From IMG/VR virus record IMGVR_UViG_3300043543_000666, positions 1-24,451 of that record: DNA of 24,451 nucleotides; one strand, given 5' to 3'. Below, in pieces: positions 14,502 to 21,040 of this stretch. The translations under genes were made by a program, and so were the position numbers. The notes below the pieces were generated by a model. It had not been told where the DNA came from and did no database searches. It was given only the letters and a program-made list of their open reading frames with translations. The stretch comes from a virus. Each line of letters opens with the position of its first letter. The stretch's first letter is position 1.

Positions 14502-15214
14502 ACTTAGATGCTCTTAACCAAATGAAAGTTGCTTCGGAAACGATTTTTGTTTCCGAAGCAATACAAGAAGATGCACACAGCAATTATCGTGCCGAGCGAC
14601 GTGTATCTAACTCTATGCTTGATTACGTTGTGCCGTTAATTCAGGGACTTACTCCAAAAAAGAAATGTTCGCCTGCTTTTTCCTTTGGCACTCTGATACA
14701 TACTGCTTTATTAGAGCCGCATTTGTTCAGTTACGAAAAAGCAGGGAACGACGCAATGCAGATATATCGTTGCGTGCAAGCCTTTCACGATACACCTTTC
14801 TTCGCTGAGTTGCTTGAAACAAGCCTGCGAGAAGTTACGCATTATTGGGATTGGCGAGACGTTCCGTGCAAAGCACGAATCGATATGGTATCAGCTAAAT
14901 ATGGGCTTATTGCCGACATCAAAACGACGAGTACGACGAATAGCAAAGAACTTGCCGAACACGTCAGCAAGTATAACTACGACAGGCAAATGGCTTTCTA
15001 TTGCGATGCTATCGGTATAGATACTGCCTGTATCATTGCTATCAGCAAAAAGACTTGTGAGCCGTTCCTATACACACTGACAGCCGAGCAACTCGCCGAG
15101 GGACGGAAAAAATACGAGTCTGCTCTTAACCTTATTAAGAAAAACGATTTGCTTGAAAAATTATTAGATTTATGTATCGTTATGTACGAGGAGAGCTGTA
15201 CAAGTATAAAATAA
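14498..15214 (+). CDS. RecE/DUF3799-like PD-(D/E)XK exonuclease
   Basis: 238 residues. Predicted double-strand DNA exonuclease for phage recombination or concatemer processing. Family motifs: RRVSNSMLDYVV near 37-48, AFSFGTLIHTALLEP near 66-80 (the conserved His of RecB/RecE nucleases), the catalytic core CKARIDMVSAKYGLIADIKT near 127-147 with Asp133, Asp144 and Lys146, and YNYDRQMAFYCDAIG with the conserved Gln. ATGA overlap with the upstream OB-like gene suggests paired action. Its length matches stand-alone DUF3799 proteins. Confidence 0.85.
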   Translation: MNLDALNQMKVASETIFVSEAIQEDAHSNYRAERRVSNSMLDYVVPLIQGLTPKKKCSPAFSFGTLIHTALLEPHLFSYEKAGNDAMQIYRCVQAFHDTPFFAELLETSLREVTHYWDWRDVPCKARIDMVSAKYGLIADIKTTSTTNSKELAEHVSKYNYDRQMAFYCDAIGIDTACIIAISKKTCEPFLYTLTAEQLAEGRKKYESALNLIKKNDLLEKLLDLCIVMYEESCTSIK

Positions 15215-15229
15215 TTAAAAAACAACAAT

Positions 15230-15364
15230 ATGGAAAAAGATTTATTTGGAAACGAAATCATAAAAGACGTTTTATTAAGAGACAAATTTATAGAACCACC
15301 TTTCAGTGTATTAGATGCGAGAACTCCGAAGTGGCAAAGCAGAAGAAGATTTAACTTTACTTGA
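15230..15364 (+). pseudogene. Truncated N-terminus of a ParB/adenine-methylase-type phage protein, 44 codons
   Basis: Reads MEKDLFGNEIIKDVLLRDKF, then IEPPFSVLDARTPKWQSRRR, and stops at TGA 15362. The 'll.dkFi.PPFSVLD.r...Wq.RkR' block is the conserved opening of phage proteins that normally continue for hundreds of residues as ParB-like or DNA-methylase enzymes. Nothing downstream in any frame restores the rest, so this looks like a decayed or deleted gene whose start signal survives. A functional mini-protein is possible. An intact methyltransferase of another class lies at 17895-18671. Confidence 0.55.
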
Positions 15365-15509
15365 TTGGCGATTATCTATCAAACAAGATACTAACAATAT
15401 TGAAGTTGAAGATAGCGTCTTTAAAATTGGGCAAATTATGATTTGTAATTTGTCGGTAGATATTATTCAAGACAAAGATAAAATCTCAATTAGTGCAGTC
15501 GTTTCGTAG
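15315..15509 (+). CDS. Doubtful small ORF overlapping the truncated gene, 64 aa
   Basis: Starts inside the remnant in another frame (MRELRSGKAEEDLTLLDWRL) and continues past it. The unique part, SVFKIGQIMICNLSVDIIQD then KISISAVVS, has plausible strand-like coding composition and fills the 15365-15509 gap. Its start could instead be the internal Met near 15438. No family recognised. It may be the tail of whatever replaced the missing methylase sequence. Confidence 0.3.
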   Translation: MRELRSGKAEEDLTLLDWRLSIKQDTNNIEVEDSVFKIGQIMICNLSVDIIQDKDKISISAVVS

Positions 15510-15538
15510 CATTTTGGTACAAATTTACTATTCAAACA

Positions 15539-15826
15539 ATGGAACAGACAACAATTTTCTTATCCGTACAATTTGATGCTTGCGTGGAATCACACGAGCA
15601 GTATCCTTATTACGAATATTGCACCGAGTATGGAAAAGTGCTATACGAAGAAGAAGAAAAAGATATTACAGGTCTTGTAAAGCAATATCCTGATGTAGAG
15701 TTTGCAATTTGGGAAGAACTACAAAGGGAATATCCGAGAACAGGTAGAAACCTTCATACAGACTTTTGGTTAGATGTACCTGTTGCGTTTGTCAAAGCTA
15801 TCGAAGCAGACTATAAAGCACAGTAG
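15539..15826 (+). CDS. Hypothetical acidic protein, 95 aa
   Basis: Strongly acidic (EEEEKD at 36-41), aromatic-rich (HEQYPYYEYCTEYGKVLYEE) and soluble. The leader TTCAAACAATG resembles other starts in this phage. Small acidic early proteins of phages often inhibit host factors or mimic DNA, but nothing specific is visible. Its stop codon lies within the left arm of a strong RNA hairpin (15822-15858). Confidence 0.55.
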   Translation: MEQTTIFLSVQFDACVESHEQYPYYEYCTEYGKVLYEEEEKDITGLVKQYPDVEFAIWEELQREYPRTGRNLHTDFWLDVPVAFVKAIEADYKAQ

Positions 15827-15858
15827 CTTGGCTGTGGTTCTTCCATAGCCTTGCTACT
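15822..15858 (+). other. Strong symmetrical RNA hairpin at a gene end, without a T-run
   Basis: AGTAGC pairs with GCTACT (15822-15827/15853-15858), then a symmetrical TT/TT internal loop, then GGCTGTGG with CCATAGCC (8 pairs, one G-U), closing on loop TTCTT. It overlaps the TAG of the 95-residue gene. The sequence after it is AACAAAAAAG, so it is not an intrinsic terminator on either strand. Confidence 0.7.
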
Positions 15859-15919
15859 AACAAAAAAGTATTGCCGAAGGTAATTTTAAACAGACAAAAT
15901 TTAAAAAACTATTACTAAT

Positions 15920-16168
15920 ATGAAATTAGAAGCAGTTGCTATCAAGCGTTGCACGGAGATTTACGTGGCTTACGCTGAAAAATACGGCAAATTGCCTAAG
16001 ACGCTAAAAGAAAGTTTGAACGATTTTAGCGAGTTGTATGGCGAGGCTGTACAGAACCGCACCTCGTATGAGGTGGGTGTGTTTTTTGATATGTACCTAA
16101 CAGATTACTTGCCGTTTTCTAAAAGTAAAAGAAAAGGAAAAACAGAAACAGATAAACCTATAAATTAG
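15920..16168 (+). CDS. Hypothetical helical protein, 82 aa
   Basis: Starts MKLEAVAIKRCTEIYVAYAE. Mostly helical, with a basic, low-complexity C-terminus (SKSKRKGKTETDKP). No membrane segment or known motif. It lies 62 bp after the 15822 hairpin and 6 bp before the next ORF, so it is probably co-transcribed with both neighbours. No function can be assigned. Confidence 0.5.
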   Translation: MKLEAVAIKRCTEIYVAYAEKYGKLPKTLKESLNDFSELYGEAVQNRTSYEVGVFFDMYLTDYLPFSKSKRKGKTETDKPIN

Positions 16169-16174
16169 AATGAT

Positions 16175-16459
16175 ATGGAATACAGCAAAGAAATAAAGAA
16201 AAAAGCTATTAGTTTCGCTAATGCCGTTGCGACGGGCAACATTACTTTATCCCTGCAAGTAAAAGCAAAATATATGAGTAGAAACTCCGAAAATCACTTC
16301 ATACTTTTGAATTTTTTAGCCGATTTTCAGAAGGAAATAAACTTGTCTAAGAGATTTGAGAACTGGTTACGACAAAAAGGAATAGAACAAAATAATCTTT
16401 TTGGCGTGGAACAAACTAATCTTTTTGGCGATGAACAAAGAAACCGAGAAAAGATATGA
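16175..16459 (+). CDS. Small protein with two C-terminal QxxLF (clamp-binding-like) repeats, 94 aa
   Basis: Residues 1-68 are helical and basic (EYSKEIKKKAISFANAVATG ... RFENWLRQKG). The C-terminus holds a tandem of 8 residues: EQNNLFGV, EQTNLFGD, then EQ. Each unit contains QxxLF (Gln72-Leu75-Phe76 and Gln80-Leu83-Phe84), the pattern by which bacterial proteins bind the DNA polymerase sliding clamp. The underlying DNA repeat has a 24-bp period (16385, 16409, partial at 16433). The phage encodes no polymerase, so recruiting the host replisome would make sense. Binding is inferred. Its stop overlaps the next start as ATGA. Confidence 0.6.
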   Translation: MEYSKEIKKKAISFANAVATGNITLSLQVKAKYMSRNSENHFILLNFLADFQKEINLSKRFENWLRQKGIEQNNLFGVEQTNLFGDEQRNREKI

Positions 16460-16800
16460 AAGTAGAAAAGACAGAAAAAGCTATGATTTTAGTCTATTGC
16501 GTTGCTTTAAGTCAATTGCTGATTTATGCTATTGACAAAGCAGAAGAGAATAGATTGTTTCGCTACGATGTAAAACAAATAGCTAACAGGTTCAGAACCA
16601 TTTTAGAAAAAAAAATACACGAGCTATACGGTTTTCATACGGATAACAAAATAACGGAAGAAGCAGAATTAGAGTTTTACGATTTCGTAAATCTTTTAGA
16701 AATGGAGTTGCAACTAATTATGGAGATGAACAACGAAGAACGAAAAGAACTGATAACATTGTTAGATAAAGTGAAAAAACGTCTTGATTATGAAAAGTAA
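16456..16800 (+). CDS. Hypothetical helical protein, 114 aa
   Basis: Starts by ATGA overlap with the QxxLF gene, so the two are probably made together. Almost all helix (AMILVYCVALSQLLIYAIDK, IANRFRTILEKKIHELYGF, ELEFYDFVNLLEMELQLIME). The hydrophobic stretch at 10-27 is broken by polar residues and is more likely a buried helix than a membrane anchor. No motif recognised. Confidence 0.5.
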   Translation: MKVEKTEKAMILVYCVALSQLLIYAIDKAEENRLFRYDVKQIANRFRTILEKKIHELYGFHTDNKITEEAELEFYDFVNLLEMELQLIMEMNNEERKELITLLDKVKKRLDYEK

Positions 16801-16909
16801 ATTGTTTATGTTTTTGTTTTTGCTTTTATCTTTACAAACATTACAATCACAAAGAAAGAAAATAGTAGATGAAAACGGAGATACTTTGTTCCTATCCGCC
16901 AAGTGGTGA
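16790..16909 (+). CDS. Small predicted secreted peptide, 39 aa
   Basis: Reads MKSKLFMFLFLLLSLQTLQS, then QRKKIVDENGDTLFLSAKW. The first 20 residues are a clear signal peptide (KSK, a hydrophobic core, then LQS-Q). It starts 11 bp inside the end of the 114-residue gene and is the last ORF of the early train. A mature peptide of about 19 residues could act in the envelope, for instance in exclusion. There is no lipobox. Too short for family assignment. Confidence 0.45.
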   Translation: MKSKLFMFLFLLLSLQTLQSQRKKIVDENGDTLFLSAKW

Positions 16910-17136
16910 TATTTAGAAATGAAAAAGCAGAGAGTAATTTAAGGCATTTGCGACAAATCGTTTAACCTTTTTTTCGTTTGTTTGGGATACTGTTTATTCA
17001 AAGCAGTATCCTACGCTTGCCTATAACGACTCAGGCATTACCGAAGGTATCATTTGGAACGCAAGGTAACGCAACGGACACAAACACAAAGAAACTCGGC
17101 AAAACCGAGTTTTGTTACGAAGCAACTAAAAAAGCT
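16910..17136. other. Convergent intergenic region
   Basis: No gene seen. It separates the ends of the rightward early and leftward late trains. It contains an inverted repeat GGATACTG (16985-16992) / CAGTATCC (17004-17011) without a T-run, and a terminator hairpin at 17092-17113. No attachment site can be named and no integrase is present. Confidence 0.5.
17092..17113 (+). terminator. Hairpin terminator between convergent trains
   Basis: AAACTCGG (17092-17099) pairs with CCGAGTTT (17105-17112) around loop CAAAA. The plus strand continues TTTTG, a short T-run. The A-rich left flank may let it act weakly on leftward transcription too. Confidence 0.55.
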
Positions 17137-17877
17137 CTAAACGCCGAGAAGAGTATAGGTTATTCTTTTCTGATTATTTTCTTTTCTTGCTTGTCTTACT
17201 AATGCAGGAAATAGATATTGCCAATAGTTTGCAAGTGTTACCTGACAACCTTCGCTCATATTATGCACTCTATTGACAAAATCTATTCTTTTAGAATAAG
17301 TGTTTAGTACACTTTTTATATCGTATATAGCATTTATTTTTTTCCAACTATGTACATTAAAGCCATCATCTTGCGATACTACTGATACAGATGTATCTAT
17401 AATGTTATCGGTATTAGGGTCTCTATAAACAATGATAGGTTTATCTTGATAGAGAAAACCTAATCCGCCTGTCCAACTTGCCCAACCACTATTTGTGCCT
17501 TCTACGACAAGGTAATCTATTTGCTGATTTTCTTTGATAGTTCCAAAACCCCTTATTCCCCGTACCCACCTGTTCCAATACTTCATAATAGCAGGCTTCC
17601 CCGCTTTGGTAGATGCAGGAATAGCTACTAATGTATTGCTATAAGTAAGTACAAACCAATCATCGTACAAATCTGTAATCTTGTTTGAGGTACGTATGCC
17701 TATAAAATTAAAACTATCATTGTAAATCAGAGATTTTTTCTTAAACTCTGATTTTAGTTTGTTAATAGCTATTTCCATAGCCAAAAGCGTTTTTTTGCCT
17801 ATGATGCCATCAACAAGCAACGTCTCGGCTTCACCTGATAAAAAATAGTTTAAAAATATTTGTGTCTCTATATTCAT
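17137..17877 (-). CDS. Endolysin-like protein (PG-binding-like N-terminus, H...SxGCQ C-terminus)
   Basis: 246 residues; last gene of the late train. Residues about 9-36 (FLSGEAETLLVDGIIGKKTL) resemble a peptidoglycan-binding domain repeat. Then come FNFIGIRTSNKITDLYDDWF, a VAIPASTKAGKPA segment, LVVEGTNSGWASW, and C-terminal GFNVHSW with MSEGCQVTL. The 'iGIR...fdD......ip.sT.pG', 'fniH' and 'S.GCQ' series recurs in an endolysin-like family of Bacteroidota phages. The His plus SxGC pair recalls L,D-transpeptidase (YkuD) active sites. No signal peptide, so release would need the holin. The hydrolytic bond is unknown. Confidence 0.6.
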   Translation of the reverse strand: MNIETQIFLNYFLSGEAETLLVDGIIGKKTLLAMEIAINKLKSEFKKKSLIYNDSFNFIGIRTSNKITDLYDDWFVLTYSNTLVAIPASTKAGKPAIMKYWNRWVRGIRGFGTIKENQQIDYLVVEGTNSGWASWTGGLGFLYQDKPIIVYRDPNTDNIIDTSVSVVSQDDGFNVHSWKKINAIYDIKSVLNTYSKRIDFVNRVHNMSEGCQVTLANYWQYLFPALVRQARKENNQKRITYTLLGV

Positions 17878-17894
17878 TTCTTCTTAACTTTTTA

Positions 17895-18671
17895 TTATTC
17901 GCATAGAAATAAATTATTTGTAGGATAATTTGTAATCAATACTTCTGTATTTCTATTTTTGATACTTTGCCTTTCCAAAACGTTGTATAGATACAAATTT
18001 CTTTTCTTTGCTTCTTCTTCTATTATTTCTGAATGAAACTCACTTACCGCAAATAGACACTTGCTATCTATAAGCAGGTCTAATAAGTTCTGAAAATCTG
18101 ATAGTTTCCATTTCTTTTCTGTTCCATAAGGTTGCTTTGTATTGATATATGGTGGGTCTGCATAAATTAAGGTAGAGCTACGGTTTCTTTCGCCTTTAAA
18201 ACTTATCTTGCCTATTACATTTTGGTAATCCTCATTCATTATTCGTACATCTTTCAAGAAACGAAAACAAGCATCAATCCGCTCTTGCACATACCTTTTT
18301 CTTTCTGTTTTTCCAAAAACCAATGTTGAACCCTTACTATACAAAGAAAAGTTAGACAAAAACAAAAACCTTACTGCATTGAGTACATCGCTATTTTCCC
18401 TTTTACCATTATGCCATTCTTTAAACTGCGTTTCGCATATAGGAGTAAGCAAAAATGTTTCTAACAATTCGTCTTTGTTATCCACCACTTGCCGAAACAA
18501 ATTATAGACATCATTGTCTATATCGTTTACAACATTGTATTTGGATTTAGGTTTGTTAAAGAATAAACCACCCGCACCAAAAAACATATCTACAAATAAG
18601 GTATGTTTTGGAAAATACTTAATAATCTCTTTGGCTATTTTCTTCTTATTCCCTACTCTATCTAATATCAT
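17895..18671 (-). CDS. D12-class DNA N6-adenine methyltransferase (Dam-like), orphan
   Basis: 258 residues. It transfers methyl from SAM to adenine N6. Motif I region FVDMFFGAGGLFFNKPKS at about 26-43, a NDIDND turn, YADPPY (motif IV, DPPY) near 167-172, and a helical target-recognition region between them. This order is that of D12/Dam enzymes. No restriction endonuclease gene adjoins it, so it likely protects phage DNA or marks strands or packaging sites. Its ATG overlaps the upstream spanin-like stop (ATGA), which places it in the late train. Confidence 0.9.
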   Translation of the reverse strand: MILDRVGNKKKIAKEIIKYFPKHTLFVDMFFGAGGLFFNKPKSKYNVVNDIDNDVYNLFRQVVDNKDELLETFLLTPICETQFKEWHNGKRENSDVLNAVRFLFLSNFSLYSKGSTLVFGKTERKRYVQERIDACFRFLKDVRIMNEDYQNVIGKISFKGERNRSSTLIYADPPYINTKQPYGTEKKWKLSDFQNLLDLLIDSKCLFAVSEFHSEIIEEEAKKRNLYLYNVLERQSIKNRNTEVLITNYPTNNLFLCE

Positions 18672-19045
18672 AATAATACAGAAAGTACAACAATAATGAT
18701 TAGAAACCCTATTGATGCGTTTTTGCTTCTTACCTTCTTTCGGTATTTGTTATTTTTGTTTGCCATTGCGTTTATCTTTTCGTTTTTGGCTTCTATTACT
18801 CGCAGTAAGCTGTCTTTTTGCAGAAGTATTTTTGTGTTGTTGTTCAAAAGTGTTTTTATGGTTTCGGCACGCAGAGATAGTAAGCTGTCCTGCAATAGTA
18901 CCTTATTGTTCAGCAAGCTACCATAATACATAGCTTTTCGCAGGCTGTCTCTGCAAGTCTCGCAAGTATTAGTCTTTTGTGCGTTTGCCACCGAAAAACC
19001 TGATAGCACTATCCACACTACTACGATTAGCTTTAATTTTTTCAT
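18668..19045 (-). CDS. Spanin-like protein with signal peptide and C-terminal membrane segment, 125 aa
   Basis: Signal peptide MKKLKLIVVVWIVLSGFSVA with probable cleavage at ANA-Q. Then CETCRD, a helical Leu-rich region (LLNNKVLLQDSLLSLRAETI) and a basic stretch, and finally a hydrophobic C-terminus GFLIIIVVLSVLL. Its 5' end overlaps the preceding membrane-anchored coiled-coil gene by 77 bp out of frame, the arrangement of Rz/Rz1 spanin pairs. Unlike a usual outer-membrane spanin it has no lipobox Cys but a C-terminal membrane segment. A disruption role is inferred from position and overlap. Confidence 0.5.
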   Translation of the reverse strand: MKKLKLIVVVWIVLSGFSVANAQKTNTCETCRDSLRKAMYYGSLLNNKVLLQDSLLSLRAETIKTLLNNNTKILLQKDSLLRVIEAKNEKINAMANKNNKYRKKVRSKNASIGFLIIIVVLSVLL

Positions 19046-19271
19046 ACAGCAAACTATCTTTTATGGATAAAGACAGGATATATTCTTTTTCTTTGAGATA
19101 GATATTTTCTTCTAATAGCTTTTTGTTTTCAAGCAGTAGTTTCTCTATCGTGTGCTGTTTTAGTTTGTTTTCTTCGCTTAGTTTGTGAATAGCAATAGCA
19201 ATAGCTCCCACACAAACCAAGATAGCGAAAAGCCAAAACAGTAACAACTTATTATTAGGTTTTGTTTCCAT
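18969..19271 (-). CDS. Inner-membrane spanin-like (Rz-like) protein, 100 aa
   Basis: Start METKPNNKLLLFWLF at 19271 overlaps the holin's last codons by 17 bp; a longer ORF upstream (to 19358) lies within the holin and is not used. One N-terminal membrane helix at 9-28 (LLLFWLFAILVCVGAIAIAI) precedes a periplasmic coiled coil (LSEENKLKQHTIEKLLLENK then KLLEENIYLKEKE). That is the topology of i-spanins, which with an outer-membrane partner fuse the two membranes at lysis. The partner would be the overlapping next gene. Confidence 0.6.
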   Translation of the reverse strand: METKPNNKLLLFWLFAILVCVGAIAIAIHKLSEENKLKQHTIEKLLLENKKLLEENIYLKEKEYILSLSIKDSLLYEKIKANRSSVDSAIRFFGGKRTKD

Positions 19272-19500
19272 TCTGTTCTTGCGTTTCGTTTGTGTCTTTT
19301 GTGAGTTGAGCCAAGAATGTTCCAAAAAGCCCTGCAAATACGCCCATACGCAAGGCATCGTCCAACCAATCCCATTTTGGCAGTTGTTCGATTTGGCTTA
19401 GCCCCAAGCCCGATACAAAAGCCACTGCCAAAAGCACTTTTTGTACTTTTTGCCAAAACTTAGGCGTTTTGGCAAGTAGTCTATCCCATAGTTCCTTCAT
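19255..19500 (-). CDS. Holin-like protein, 81 aa
   Basis: Two hydrophobic segments, at about 20-37 (VQKVLLAVAFVSGLGLSQ) and 50-67 (LRMGVFAGLFGTFLAQLT), joined by a short loop with LPKWDW, and a polar C-terminus. The N-terminus is amphipathic (MKELWDRLLAKTPKFWQKVQ). Size and the 'lP.....l...G...g....qlTk' pattern match holins of Bacteroidota phages. It lies 3 bp after a small membrane protein and overlaps the spanin-like gene, as in lysis cassettes. Confidence 0.6.
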   Translation of the reverse strand: MKELWDRLLAKTPKFWQKVQKVLLAVAFVSGLGLSQIEQLPKWDWLDDALRMGVFAGLFGTFLAQLTKDTNETQEQNGNKT

Positions 19501-19503
19501 ACG

Positions 19504-19740
19504 TTAGCTCCTCCTATCTTGCTGTATTAGTTTGATTTGTAACTCGTGTATCATTTCCTTAATTTCTTGCAAGTCGCTCCTTACGGTCTTTTCTTGTTCT
19601 TCGGTTTTTTCTTCTAACTTTTGTACCCTTGCCTGCAACGTAGCTATATCCTTGCCTATCTTGACAATCTCAATTTTCATCAAGAAATAAGCAGAAACTA
19701 CTGCAATTACGTACTCTATTAGTATTTTCATCTCGTTCAT
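19504..19740 (-). CDS. Small membrane protein with coiled coil, lysis cassette, 78 aa
   Basis: An N-terminal membrane helix (ILIEYVIAVVSAYFLM, about 6-21) is followed by a long heptad helix (IATLQARVQKLEEKTEEQEK ... EIKEMIHELQIKLIQ). It starts 2 bp after the LamG-like gene and ends 3 bp before the holin. It might be a second holin, antiholin or lysis regulator; topology alone cannot decide. Confidence 0.45.
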   Translation of the reverse strand: MNEMKILIEYVIAVVSAYFLMKIEIVKIGKDIATLQARVQKLEEKTEEQEKTVRSDLQEIKEMIHELQIKLIQQDRRS

Positions 19741-19742
19741 AG

Positions 19743-20417
19743 CTACAAATTATGATATGCCACGTAATAATTATGTAAGTCTGTTTGCTCAGTTGCCGTA
19801 AGTACCCGATTAAAATAAATAATATCGTAAATTTCGGCTATTACATACCTATATGGCTGACCGATTGGGAATTCGCCTTGAGACCCAACGAGAAGGTAGG
19901 TGGAACTTGTTGCAGGTAAAACTCGTTCTCCATACACGGTGCAATTATTTTGCAATATGGTACTTGCAATGTTATTGATTTTGATATTTTGCAGTAAATC
20001 GGTTCGCAGATTACTTGTTCCTACCGAGCCGTATATTCCTATTTTTTGGCTATCCGTAAAGCAATACGTATCGTCTCCATTATTGGGATACGTCAGAGGT
20101 AATTGAATTGTTCCAAAACACGCCGCTACGGATTGAGCGTTTAAGTTGATAGAATTGTTCATAAGCAAGTTGGCATTGAAAATTACCTTGCCCGCAGGCA
20201 ATCTTTTTGGTTGTAAACTCGCTGTCGGTTGGTTTATGGTAATCCCGCTGATAGGGTCTGTATAGCTTTTTACCCAATCATTTCCCAATATATCAGTGCG
20301 AAGTACAAAAGCACTTGTATTTTTTGCATCAAACCGAAACAGCACGTCAGGAATGAGTGATAGCGGAAATGTTGCAATTTTTTGCGTAGTAATACTATTA
20401 CGAAACAAAGGTATCAT
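19743..20417 (-). CDS. LamG/concanavalin-like structural or receptor-binding candidate, 224 aa
   Basis: The N-terminal VLFRFDAKNTSAFVLRTD and GNDWVKSYTDPISG and the C-terminal AEIYDIIYFNRVLTATEQTD then YYVAYHNL are the ends of a LamG-like jelly roll ('aW.da....v..w.d.sG' and 'aEi..y.raLt..e...l..Yl'). Such domains bind sugars and occur in phage fibres and decoration proteins. The start overlaps the adaptor stop as ATGA. It lies between head-tail and lysis genes, where receptor-binding or decoration proteins often sit. Ligand and location on the virion are unknown. Confidence 0.55.
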   Translation of the reverse strand: MIPLFRNSITTQKIATFPLSLIPDVLFRFDAKNTSAFVLRTDILGNDWVKSYTDPISGITINQPTASLQPKRLPAGKVIFNANLLMNNSINLNAQSVAACFGTIQLPLTYPNNGDDTYCFTDSQKIGIYGSVGTSNLRTDLLQNIKINNIASTILQNNCTVYGERVLPATSSTYLLVGSQGEFPIGQPYRYVIAEIYDIIYFNRVLTATEQTDLHNYYVAYHNL

Positions 20418-21040
20418 ACTCTTTTAGGTTTTGCAATGGGGTACGCAATTCTTTTTGTTCTTGTGCAAGTATTAGTTCTGAAAAAATCTGCAAGTTTGCG
20501 TTCATAAAACTGACAATCTCGTTTGATAAGGTTCAGGTACGTAGCAAGGCTGTAATCTGAAACAAAATCGCTATTTTCCAAAACTTTCTCTACAATGCCA
20601 CTTGCCGTACTTTGCAGTTTTGAGGCTTGGCAGTAGCGAAGCCAAACTGCGTGGCAAAGATAGGCACGGATAATCTCAAAGGCATCGTAGTTGATGAAAT
20701 ACGTAAGCGTGTTGCCGACTGCAATTGTACCGATGTTATCTACTTGTATTTGCGTGGCGTTCAAGATTGTAAATTTGTGCCGTTTCTTTTCTTCTACGCA
20801 AAACAAATAATTTTCGTTATTTGAAAATACGCTTGTATCTGTAATATCTATAACATTGCCTGCAATAGCAAGCACTTTTTGTTCGGTTTTGTAAAAAATC
20901 ATAATTTCGTCATACTTCTTTTTTCCGAGAGCCGAAAACAGGTCAATCGCAGTAGCCGATTGTATGTAAGGTTCTATTTGCGTATCTCTTACGTGTTTGC
21001 TTAATTCAAAGTATGGCGAGAATTCTGTTTTTAGTATCAT
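20414..21040 (-). CDS. Head-tail adaptor candidate (DUF6712-like)
   Basis: 208 residues from MILKTEFSPYFELSKHV. I chose the ATG at 21040 because it overlaps the portal TGA as ATGA; an ATG four codons upstream is less likely. An N-terminal helix is followed by RDTQIEPYIQSATAIDLFSA and LGKKKYDEIMIFYK, the conserved opening of DUF6712-type proteins that follow portals in Bacteroidota phages. A long helix-rich half (EIIRAYLCHAVWLRYCQASK) and a basic C-terminus (KRIAYPIAKPKRV) follow. A connector role is supported by family resemblance and position. Confidence 0.6.
   Translation of the reverse strand: MILKTEFSPYFELSKHVRDTQIEPYIQSATAIDLFSALGKKKYDEIMIFYKTEQKVLAIAGNVIDITDTSVFSNNENYLFCVEEKKRHKFTILNATQIQVDNIGTIAVGNTLTYFINYDAFEIIRAYLCHAVWLRYCQASKLQSTASGIVEKVLENSDFVSDYSLATYLNLIKRDCQFYERKLADFFRTNTCTRTKRIAYPIAKPKRV

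Noticed and set aside
16985-17011. Terminator from GGATACTG/CAGTATCC
   Set aside because: No T-run follows on either strand; kept only as an inverted repeat in the intergenic note.
18969-19358. Longer form of the Rz-like gene starting at 19358
   Set aside because: The extra 29 codons lie wholly within the holin gene in another frame and place the membrane helix internally; the ATG at 19271 gives normal spanin topology.
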